Positions 25,101 to 37,100 of a stretch of DNA of 64,000 nucleotides are shown here, piece by piece (within the stretch, counting starts at the first letter, position 1; each line of letters opens with the position of its first letter). The DNA comes from Siphonodentalium dalli (lineage: Eukaryota > Mollusca > Scaphopoda > Gadilida > Siphonodentaliidae): assembly GCA_032622095.1 (NCBI GenBank), contig CP136066.1, forward strand, positions 59,986,609-60,050,608. The letters are read 5' to 3'. The notes under the pieces are model-generated. The model searched no databases, was not told where the DNA came from, and worked only from the letters and a program-made list of their open reading frames with translations. Made by a program: the position numbers and the translations under genes.

Positions 25101-28100
25101 CACATAAGTGTGATGTTTGGGTATATATGTATGTAATGGGCTCATTCATGGCCAGATTTGACCAAAATGGCCTGTCCCCAGGAAAATTTTACAGGCTAAA
25201 ATCGAAATTTCGATATATTAACTACATGCCACCGAGAAAATCCTCTGGCATATCATTAGTTTAGTTCTTGGTATAAACTACTGCCACATATACACCACCC
25301 AAGATTGAACTTAACTAAGTGAAAATTGCTCAGAAACTTTGTACCTCAGCATTTTGTCTCTCATGTAACGAAGTGCTATTTACTTGACATAATGACGTAT
25401 CCCTGATATTTATAATCTCCGTATTTTGTTCTCCGTGATGCTGTGTACGTCACAATATCGGAAACGCATGTCGTCTGAATCAAAAAACAACTTGCGATAA
25501 CACAATTATATAATAGGTAGGTTGACCCCCTCGCGTACTTTTCAAAGTCGTCTTTTAAATAAATGTTCGCTATAACATATGTATAATTATATTTCAAATA
25601 AATGTTTCGGAAGCCACTGTGGTGTATTTTATACTTCCCTATTTTCGCCATACTGGAGGGAGAACTCATTGAATGCCGTGACCAGAATGGTCTGTACTAT
25701 CTATACTGTAACATTCTCTGCTGTAACAGGCCAAAACGTTACAGGAGAGACCAATACTGTAACGAAAGGGGAAGGCTGCTGTTTACAGAGGCTGTTTTTG
25801 CGTGAACACACGCAGCACCAAGCTGAAATATCTAGAGGGTGTAACTGGGGTCTTGTTCTTCTTTCAGATTACAAAATGTGTTTGATTTGGAAAATATTAT
25901 CATTTACGTGCGTCGATGTTTTGAATTTTCGTTACATGAAAGATATGTTTATGTTACATTAAAGATTTTCTTATGTGGTAAGTCGATTTTGCATTTCATG
26001 TGATTGTTATGAAACCATGATAGCCGGGAGAAAACATCAATTATAACGAGACGGTTACTTTTTATTAGTTATTCCTTCGGTTGCAACATGATTCCGTGTA
26101 CGATCTAACTCAAATCGAGTGGCCGTTACAGTAAATACAACAATTGTTATCCAGAGGACATGCCTGTGGCATTTAATAATTTTTCCCTTTTCTTTGCAGC
26201 GGAAATATATCACACGATATACATAATATTTAATTGGTTATGTTTGTCTTTCAACTCGAACTATTTTTCTGGTTTGGATAATAATAACCTTTCTAGTGTT
26301 AAATTTGGGAAATTAGTGTTACACGAGGGATATATGTATGTTATAGTAAGGATATTGATACGTTGTGAGTTGATTATGCGTTAGGGGGCCGTCCCATATA
26401 GCATGACTACGTTGGGCCAACGTTGGCATAATGTCGGCACGGTTGGCATTAGGTTTGGTTGGGTTGACGTTGTTGGCCCTTGGTTGGCCCAACGTATTCC
26501 TCCCAACCGTTGGAAATATAACGTTGGCCCAACGTTGTGCCAACGCGAACATGCCAACGGAATTATCTGCAGCAAATTGGTTGGGTTGGCGTGGCTGGCC
26601 CTTGGTTGGCCCAACGTATTCCTCCCAACCATTGGAAATATAACGTTGGCCCCCAACGTTGAGCCATCGCGAACATGCCAACGGAATTATCTGCAGTAAA
26701 TTGGTTGGGTTGGTGTGGTTGGGCCTTGGTTGGCCCAACGTATTCCTCCCAACCATTGGAAATATAACGTTGGCCCCCAGCGTTCAGCCATGGAATTTAC
26801 TGTACACATCACATTGGTTGGGTTTACGTTGTTGGCCCTTGGTTGATCCCAATTAAGGTATTCCTCCCATGCTACAGTTGGAATTATAACGTTGGTCCAA
26901 TGTTGGGTCAACGCTAACGGCCTCATGGCAGTCCAATTACATATAGCGTGCATACATGTGATATAAATCTCAACGATATGCCGATACTTTATGTTCCGTA
27001 AACACACGTACAATCATTGCTGACACAATATATGCTACGATATGTCATAAAATAAGTTGGATGGTGTCTGTTGGTATATCGTTGGCCCAACGTAATGCCA
27101 ACGTAGATGACGTAGAAAGCTCTGACGTCAAACTCTACGCGCGTGGACACAACGGATCAGGCGTCTGCTTTTCTTATTGCGCGCTTTGTTCTGGTTCTCG
27201 TTCAGTGTTGCTGCTGGCATTGATTTGAGCAAATAAAGGATTCAGTTTCTTTAATTTGGAATTCAAGGATTTGTTCGTTCTGTAGATGCCGCCATCGGTC
27301 ATCGAGTCGCTATCCGAGGTAGGTTTACGTTTGTGAGAAACTACTCTTTTGTGTAAAACTAATTATTTTTCCCAATATTTTTCTCGGAATCAAAAAGTTC
27401 TGAATGTTTGCACGGCGTACATATACGTTATAGCGGAGAATACTTATTGACATGCATAGTAGTTTCTCACAAACTTGCATCAGATAGCGACATGGTGGCT
27501 GAAGGTGGTAACTGAATTATGAACGGATTTATGGATGCCACAAAAAAAATACAAAATTCCCCAACGTTATGCCAACCAATTTAGTTTGAGTCAACGTTTG
27601 GGTCAACGTTATGCCAACCAAAGGGTTTCGTTTCCAACGTTGGGCCAACGTTATGCCAACCATGTGGTCTGGATATCACCGTTGGCCCAACGTTGAGCCA
27701 ACACTCTGTATATGTCGTCCAACGTTGGCCCAACGTAGGCCCAATGCGTTGGCCCAACGTTGACCCAATGAGCAAAATTACGTTGGCCCAAGTGGTTGTG
27801 GGTGGTGAGGAGATATGTGAGGAGGTCGAGCAAGGTAGCGTGGTCAGTGAAAGTTGTGAGCAGAGTGGTGTGCGCGTCGATGTGACTGTTGTTGATGAGG
27901 ACATAGTTGGTGGAAGCTGGGTTGAACACGATTATTGCAAGAATTATGAGTCGAGCATGCACCAAGGTTCACAGGTAGAGGTTGCCGCGGAAATACGGGC
28001 GAGCAGATATGTAAGAAGACGGTGGTTGAGCAAGGTGCTGCGTTAAATATTCTAACTGCTGTTGCTGGCCGAAAAAATGTAATGACATTTCTTGGTATAA

Positions 28101-31100
28101 TTATGATAAAGTGATCTCGTTTATTCCAGATCCACAACTGATCGAGGGGTCTCATTCACATTTCGCTGTTGGGGAATGTGCGTGGGACTCGGCGATGAGT
28201 AAACTGTTTTAAAAGTTATCATTACTTCACCTCACTAATATACTTTTTTTTATATGTGAATATAATCACAGGTCCCCAGAACAAAAATTGTGGTAAATTT
28301 TTGTTCTGGGGACCTGTGAATATAATGAAGGTGGAATTCATGCTTGTAATGATGAATTCGAGCAACGTGCATCGGGATAGCTTATCTAACACCAGGAACA
28401 TGTACTTATATTTATGAAACACGGACATGCACTTGTTTTAATTTATCTCAACCGAGCACACAGCTAAACGAGACAGGTATACACGAAAGGGATAGAAATA
28501 TACAATGTGTGCTAATTTACATGTATCCGGATAATCCCATAGCATATCCCTGTCGTACGTTACTCGAATCTATCACAATAGTTTAACCTACACACAATAT
28601 TCTTTATCCTTACATACGCGGGCAGCTCTTCACCACATAGTTGTATTATATTTAAACACAAACGAATGTTAGTGTACGTTCATATTATGTCATTTGATAA
28701 AGCAAGGGATAGAGTGTTCACCCGACTATAACCAATGTCTATCGTGTAACGACAATTTATTTACTATAGCACAAGACACGATGGTATTCAGTTAACAATA
28801 TTCGTTATACCATATGTGTACTAAATGTGTAAAAAACAGTGGGGCATTTATTATGAAAAGAAATTCCACAAATTGAACCTCATTTTATATAATAGCCTGT
28901 ATATATGCTATGCGCCTTTTTTTGTCAATCGTGTAATCTTTACTGTAACGCACATCATATATTGATATAGAAATACGCGTCAGAAAACATCATTAAGTAT
29001 TTGGGACATGAATTATCGCGAGAATCGCCATAATATTGAATTTGCACTGATGCCAGTACATGATTATGATACCTATATGTATACAAATGACATTTCGCAT
29101 ATGACTGTGTCAGTTGTGTAACGTTGTGGTCCTTACTGTAACAAAGCCTATTCCTACATCGTATACCAAACGTCAGATATCCTGATTGTGTAGTTCGCCG
29201 CTGTATTTTTTTTATGAATAACAGGTTTTATCATCTTGTTAGCATATTTCGTAACTCTGGATTTCGACATGGCTTTTATACAGAAATTTATCAGATAGTG
29301 TCCACCCCGTAGCAAATATGTGTCTTTCGTGTTGCGCTGAAGTCCGTCGTGTAACACATATTATTTTTTCATCTATAAATGAAACGTTATATATTTCAAT
29401 TCCAGTTTTGTTCAATATTTGATGGACAAGGAGTGTCCAATTCAATATTATGTTAGAAAGTGTGTGACATTTGATTATCTTGATTTAATAAAGTTTAATG
29501 TGGTGTTGAAATAAAAAAATTCTGAGAAAAATGAGTTCCATTGTGGCCCCCATTGAAAACCAGCTATACAAAGGATAAATGTTTTCTCGATCTATGCATT
29601 ACCGGTCAATACTCAATTCGGATCAAAAAGTACTCCAATATCTCTATTCTGAAAAATGATATACCAGATGACAATACTGTTACAGAAGAGACATAATTTC
29701 CAGACACCCACCATTCATAGCATCATAAAATATCAGTGCTGGATGTTTAAGCTCGAACATCAGTCGTTTCTTCCAGTTCAATAGCTATATATCTCGAAAT
29801 GATAACAACTTTCCCCATTATCGGAACTAAAAAAATGCCATGTGGCATATCTGTAATTTTGACCAAAATTGATATTGACTCATATATGCCTAAATATCAC
29901 GTGTTAACGACTCCAGCAGGGTGTGTTGTTTCCTCATACTTTTTGCGGCTGTGTTAAATAGCAGCCGGTAATTTGTAAAAGAAGTGGGTTTCGTAAAAAA
30001 CAACATATTTTTTCAAATGACGTGCTACTAAAATACATGCGTGAAACTGAAAAGTTAGTACTGATGCGATATGCCAAATGTGGGAATGTACCATTCTACT
30101 AACATCGCCGAAAATTTCAAAGAAATCGACCATACCACTCCATAGATATCATCGTCTGAACTACGCCGACTTGTAAATATTTACATTTCGATTGGGGACG
30201 CGACAATCGGCGATACACTAACGCAAATTATTTCGCCACCGAGAGCCATTGCATTTATGAAATAAATAAGAATGACTGTGTGTGCTGTAAATTTGGATTA
30301 ATATTGGTAAAAAAAATAACTACTTTGAGCAAGAGTATTCTCCATTTCTATTTGATCACCCCCACCGGAGTGTATTACATCACTTTAAGATTTGTTTTAA
30401 ATGTGTAAATAATTGTGTTCCAGAACTGTTTAATTTAGCCTTTACTCGGGCGATTGGATGATTAAGGATGCGACCCATGTGTGAATTTTTTTTAAATTTC
30501 AATTTCTAACTATCAATTTGAAGGAACAAATCATTATCCTTCATAACCAATGCGTGCTATAGTATTATAACAACAAAAGTATCCCTTACAATATGAGAGA
30601 TTTGTTTGAACAAAAAAAAATGTGGGTTAGAACAACAAAAAACAGCCAATTTGTAATGTAGGTCACCAGAGAGTTTGACATGAAGTATTTGCAAACTAAA
30701 CATTGTATTATCTATCATATTGCACCAGCTAGGGTCTACACTCGGTCTACTATCAGAAATCATGGCTGTCGGCGAGATAATAAATCAGAAAGTCTTCATT
30801 GTTTGGGGGGGGGGGGGGGGGTAGCCATTTGCAGACCAATTTGTTTGAAGCACAAGTCACGATGAAACTACATAATGTCCGAAAAGATTAATCAGTATTG
30901 AGTGTTTATGTCTGTCAGCTTCACGTTGTTTTGTTCCTTGACATGACAAAAAAATAATTCTGCAAATGGCTACGAAAAATCTAGAATATGCAATGAAAAT
31001 TGTTTTATTTATTTTCTCGCAGACATTCAGATAGTACATGTAGACCTAGTGTAGACCCTAGTTGGTATAATAAGTTAGATAATGCAGTGTTTTGTTTTTT

Positions 31101-34100
31101 TGCAAATACTTCCCGCCAAAATCTCTAGTGACCTACAATTTTTTTTTTATCAAACCACATTTTTACATCATTCAAACATCTCTTATATTGTGAGGTTAAA
31201 CATGTGTTGTTGTAATACTATTGTATACCTTGGTTGTGAAGAACGATTTTTTGCTTCAAATTGATATAAATTGATATTGTTTGAATATTCACGAATAGGG
31301 CACATTCTTAATTTTACTGACAAATATAGGGAGTTTGAATGCGGATGGCCCGTGATAGGCATGTAAAGTACATTTAGAGAAGAAAAAACACAGTAACACT
31401 GATTCCAGCAATACAATATTAAATATTTTTAATACGGGAACCCATGGGACTGTACTCTAATAAATGTGGTAACTTGCTAGCAGATGCATTGCACAACCAA
31501 ACAAAAATATATGTACACACTGATTAAGTTGTGTATGACCAGAAATATATTTGGATAACATGAACCACCATAAACGTTCTATTTATTACAATATAACTTC
31601 CAGACTGCTACAGTTTGATGGGAAGCGGGGCGGCATCCGGACCATATATAATCCGGCCTAACGGGACGACACCAGTAACGGCCGTGTGTGACATGGATAC
31701 GGAGGGCGGAGGGTGGACAGTGATACAGCAACGACTGGATGGCAGTGTAGATTTCTATAAATGCTGGGCAGACTACGTCGCGGGCTTCGGGTGTGCGTCA
31801 GCGTGTGGGGAATACTGGCTCGGTCTCGATTGGATTCATTTACTGACAACTCTGGGAAGCGACACTGAAATGTACATCTGGATGGAAGCATTCGATGGCG
31901 AATCAAGATATGCAAGATTTTCATCGTGCAGGTAATTACTATGGCAAACATGAAATGTCACCCTTTTCCAGCCTTTTCGACAAATAATTTGCTGATTTAT
32001 AAATCAGACGACAACGTGTCGTATTTTTAGGGCCAACAACTAACAGATTGTCTGTTTCCGTATATCGACCGACATCAGCCACTAGCGATTTGATACGTAC
32101 GTGTACATTGGTACAGATATACCCAGATACCAATTGCCTGTGTATTTTACACTTGGTTGTATTCGAGGTATACACTAGGAAAACACGCTCCATTTTTGTA
32201 TTGGGTTGTAACAGTGAACATTAAGTTAATCTTGCGCAAGTAAGATATGTGTGCTTAAGCATGACCGGCGGAGGTTACCCGGGGTTGCCCAGGTTACAGT
32301 GATGTGATACCCTCTTCTGTGGACACTAATTGGCGGCAATACACTTGCTCAAATTGTTTCATATATTCCCACATGTCATCACACAACATCATTCTTATAT
32401 AAATGTGTTAAAAGTAGTGGCCCACCTTGTCCGATTGTACAACCAATAAGTCGTGATTTTGGTTTATTTGTGTCGTTGTCCGCACATCATGAACTTATTA
32501 TCAGGTCACAATGAGTCGAAAAAATGTGACTAAAATGCTCTCATTTTCAGTTCATTGTCGACTCAAAACGAGGCGATCTAAGCATATTATCGACCTAAAA
32601 CAATGTACGGGTTTTCGGGAGAACTTGATGTTTAAATAATAGTCGACGTGGTTGGAATTGACGTTTGTTTTTTGTTTGTTTGTTTTTTAATATGTTTATA
32701 TTTTATATGTTATCTCAAAACATTAATACCATAACCACATTAATTCGCAGAACTAAAAGACGACAATTAGGTTTTACTTATAGATGTATAAATCAATCTA
32801 GTGGGTTAGACTCAGATTTTGGGGACACCTGGTTTACTTTTACTTTAAACATATTTTATTCGTATATAAATATACAAAAGGGATCGGGGCACAAGTTATT
32901 TCAACTTAGGTAGTCCCTCTCCCGTACAAAATTGACAATACATTGTTATAAGATGACAAAAGGCGATAACAGAAACGTTTGTACATGGTGAGAAAACAAT
33001 TTGAATTTGCATTATGTCGAATAACATCTTTCAGCGTATGTTTATGGATTACCAATTAGAACGAGCATAAATATGTGCATATCTATATCTATTGTGATAT
33101 TTAAGGAAGATGTAAATATAGATTGCAAGGCTATGTATGTATCAAACATTTGACTGTAATGTTAAGCTAAATTTGTATAGTAGTGAATTTGGCGATTCGC
33201 CAGATGACGCCCTTGACAGTTACGCTGGAAGAAATTATCGATGTGAATACAAATGGTACATGGATGTGGCAATCCGAATGAGGGAGGGGTGTCTAGCAAT
33301 GTTTGTAATTGGTGTATATTGAGCGATTTGTGGTTGACATTGGATTGTGGCTATATGTCAACGCAGCCAGACGTTCATGAATCGAAGCGTTTTGTCGCAG
33401 CAATATACTGTTGCACTATTTGGAAAAACCTTATATTTTCCGGAATTGAGATGTACGATATCCCGAAAAGAAACTGATCGATGTCGGTTATAATGAAGCG
33501 TTCGCGGTTTAACTTATCGTCAAGTTCCAACCGTTCATTTTGATACAAAGAGCACATAAAAAAGAAATGGTATGCATCTTCCAAAGGGTTCCCACAACTG
33601 CAAACAGGACTTTCGGCTATGTAGTTTTGATACATATCAGCACGAAGATCACTGCACCCGTTTCGAATTCGGGAATGTATCATATTATATCGTCTGAGAC
33701 CTGAATAGAAATGAGGGCTCACGGGGTTTGGTGGTTGGTATACGAGTCGTAAATTGAATTTGAAGTCAGAGAAAGGGACAACGTCGCTCATTTCAGTTGG
33801 GATTTTGTTCCAATCAGCTATCGCCGAGGGCAAAAAGGACTTTTTGTAGTGCTCAGTGTGGCATCGGTAAGAATAGAATTTTCCCGGGCGTCTGAAATTA
33901 TAACTTGAGACCTGGCTAGCTCTGGGTGGGAGGATGGTAGATAGGTAATTTGGCGATTCATTTTTCACTATTTTGTAAATAACTTCAAGCTTGTGGTATT
34001 GGCGCCGCGTTTCCAAAGAAAGCCAACCTACCTCCTGCAGGACAACAAAATTAGAAACCGATCGTGTCAGTCCAGAGACTATACGGCCAGCATCTGCATG

Positions 34101-37100
34101 GAGGCGGTCGAGCTTGTCTAATAGGTAACGCGGTGCGCAGTCCCATACAACATCAGAATAATCGAATAGTGGTAATATATAAGTTTTGTATATCTTTTCG
34201 AGCGTTTTTCTATCGAGTTGATATTTAAAACTAAATTTCGCAGAACTAAAAGACGACAATTAGGTTTTACTTATAGATGTATAAATCAATCTAGTGGGTT
34301 AGACTCAGATTTTGGGGACACCTGGTTATAATACATCCATGAAGATACATATGTTTGAAAGAAATGTCCATGTGCCTCTTGGTTCATGGTAGTCCAAAAT
34401 TGACTATACACTGAATGTATAGTCCAACTTTCCCTACCGTTGGCAACGGAGCTTTTGCTTCAAGTCCGCGATCATGGTTTTTGGCTACCTTCCAGGATAT
34501 CACGGGGTCCACCGTCATCAAATTTTGTTCTTGTAGTTGACAATTAACCATTTCATAACGGGGGCTGCGCTGGTGCAGCATTAACTATCCTGTTCCGGTG
34601 CATTCTCTTATATATGCGAATCTCACATAAGGAGTTTCACATATATAAGATAATGCACTGTCAAGATAATACTTTTAGGCCATTGCATAATATATGTGGG
34701 ACTCCCTATAGGAGACTCGCATATATAAGAGAATGCATTGGCACAGAGTTTTCGCAGATTTTTTCAGGAAACTCCAGTCATGGAAAGGTTAACATTTTCT
34801 TCGCCGAGACGATAGCCGTATCAGCAAAAATAGATCAGACAGTCTTTTGTTACTCTGGGTGAATCCTTTGCGACAACTGTAATACTGTCTGAGATACAAT
34901 GCAGCTTTCCGCCTTCGCCAACGGATAAGAAACAGTCATTCCGTTCGCAAGATTATACAACTGGTACCTCAAATTGTCCAGCTGTTGGACATTTCCAATA
35001 TAAAATGCGCTTTGGTTGGAAATTTCCAACTCATTGCCATTTCAGTTCAAAAACAAAATGTTCAATTTTTTATATGACAATTTTACACTAAATACTGGTT
35101 GGAATATCGAGCTAACAGAACAAATTTTACCTAATTTGCGTCCGAAATTGACAAGTTTGACAAAAGTTGTAGTTGTGACACAAACAATCAGTAAAATTCA
35201 GTAAAACAATATACGTCCATGATAAACGATGGAAGTATGATTATAATTGGCGGTTCCGTTTGATTTCAATGGCCATATATATAAACCCCAACCCTTATTG
35301 TTGTCATAACCCTAACCCTAATCCTTGCTGTGATGTCCCTGGGGATATAATATGGGCGCACATTCACAGGGCGGTAGTTCCATTGGATCGTAAGCGATGT
35401 TGCTGATTATTTTGTGGGAAATCATGGGGCTGTTAGCACCATGAGCAATATCTAGCAATTTATGAACAATTCCATGGAAATTTTGTGAGCCGTGTGCAGA
35501 TGGATGTAGCCTAAGGCAATTCGCCATCAGGTTTGTTTTCTTCTCAAAATCTTCAGTGGCAACTGACTTTGATTAAACGTATGAGATACATGTAGAATAC
35601 ACCCATATAGTAGCCGAGAATACAAAATGTTCACCACGAGTGGAATTGTGGTTTTAATCACGAGCCTTTCGGCGAGAGGTTAAAACCACAATACCACGAG
35701 TGATGAAAAGTTTGTACTTTCGGTTACTATGCGTGTATTTTATTTATGTCATATTTATTATTTTTGATTTGTTTCGCGAATTCAAGTACTCCGCTGTTTA
35801 CTTTCAATGTATATCGACGCCGAGAGACACACATGACGCTATATAGTACAGCGGCCAAATCGAAAAAGAGCTCTAGTTTTCGAGATACCCCTACCCACGG
35901 TAGAACAAGTTAAAACTAACTTTTTTTAAAGGAGATATATATACTCTTTACGAAAATGGTAGTGAAAAATAACGGAATTGGTGGTGGCTATTCTCAAATC
36001 GACGATGAACGATACCCACCAGTGACTTTTCCCATAAATTAACGATTTTGGTAAAGTGAGCCCTGCGACTATGTCCTAAGTTATTTGCCCACATTGTTGG
36101 TGTTAAAATGACTACAACATACCATATCTGTACTTGATATGCAAGAAGTGTTGGTTAATTTGGATTTTCGTGCCATTTGGAGCCGAAACATTTATTTTTT
36201 TTTGAAAAATCGCTCTTTTTCAAACAAATTATATCTTTCGAACATTATCATTCAAACGGATATTGCAATAATATTGAAATATTTAGTCCATATGGTGTAG
36301 TAGTTATCTGGCAGGCATATGAAGAAGAAGTTAACAGAAATTTTGAACGGTTTGCGAGATATTGGATTTTAGCTACCCCTCCCCCAAACACGTTTTTTGT
36401 CGAAAAAAATACATATTTTTGATAATGACAGTACAAACATTTTCGAATTGATCTGAATGGGACCCAATATGAATCTTGTACTGATAGCGTTGTCCAGAGA
36501 TGCCGTTTAATCGATTACAGATGTTTTCAGGCTTTCAGACCCCCAGTTACAACAACAACAATTATTTTATTGATAACAGGTAATTTTGCATGCATTAACT
36601 GTTGCTCCGAATGTACATTTCAAGACTATGTCCGACTCCAAATAAAATAAATAAATCAGGACACTAAATCGTATTGGAAGTTAACACACAAATTTCATGG
36701 AGCTATGTATGGACTGTTCCTTTTGTATGCTCTTGAGTTAACGTACACAGTTAAGAGATGCCACAAGAAGTTCACAACGTCGGCAACATTTTGACATTTC
36801 ATTTGAAGTTCGGGATGTCAGAACGATGGTTTTATGTTTTCCAACTTGTGTTCTGTTACATTGTATACCATAATGTGACCCAAGGAGGTCAAATATAACA
36901 ATTTGGAACATCCTTTAATTAATCAAAATTATCATCAGGCTGGTATATAAAGCTGACATAATCTAATATCATATTTTCTGTGTGTCGGAGAGAACACATT
37001 TAAGTGTAGTGGGATATCTCAATTTAAGTCATCTAATATTTTGGTTCTTCACATTAAATCCAATGTTTATGGAAAAAAAACATTATTATTTGGTTTCCAA

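Noticed and set aside
26391-26920. Tandem units as a CRISPR-like array
   Set aside because: Units are 113-124 bp with no unique spacers of constant size, in eukaryotic DNA without cas genes.
27693-28046. 117-codon frame as a host gene
   Set aside because: First quarter is translated repeat; the rest is low-complexity Val/Glu/Ser without domain or splice context.
33137-33322. Frame with SEFGDSPDDALDSYAG, loosely like the middle of a fibrinogen domain
   Set aside because: No matching acceptor phase, no further domain motifs, and the true exon is present at 38955-39270.
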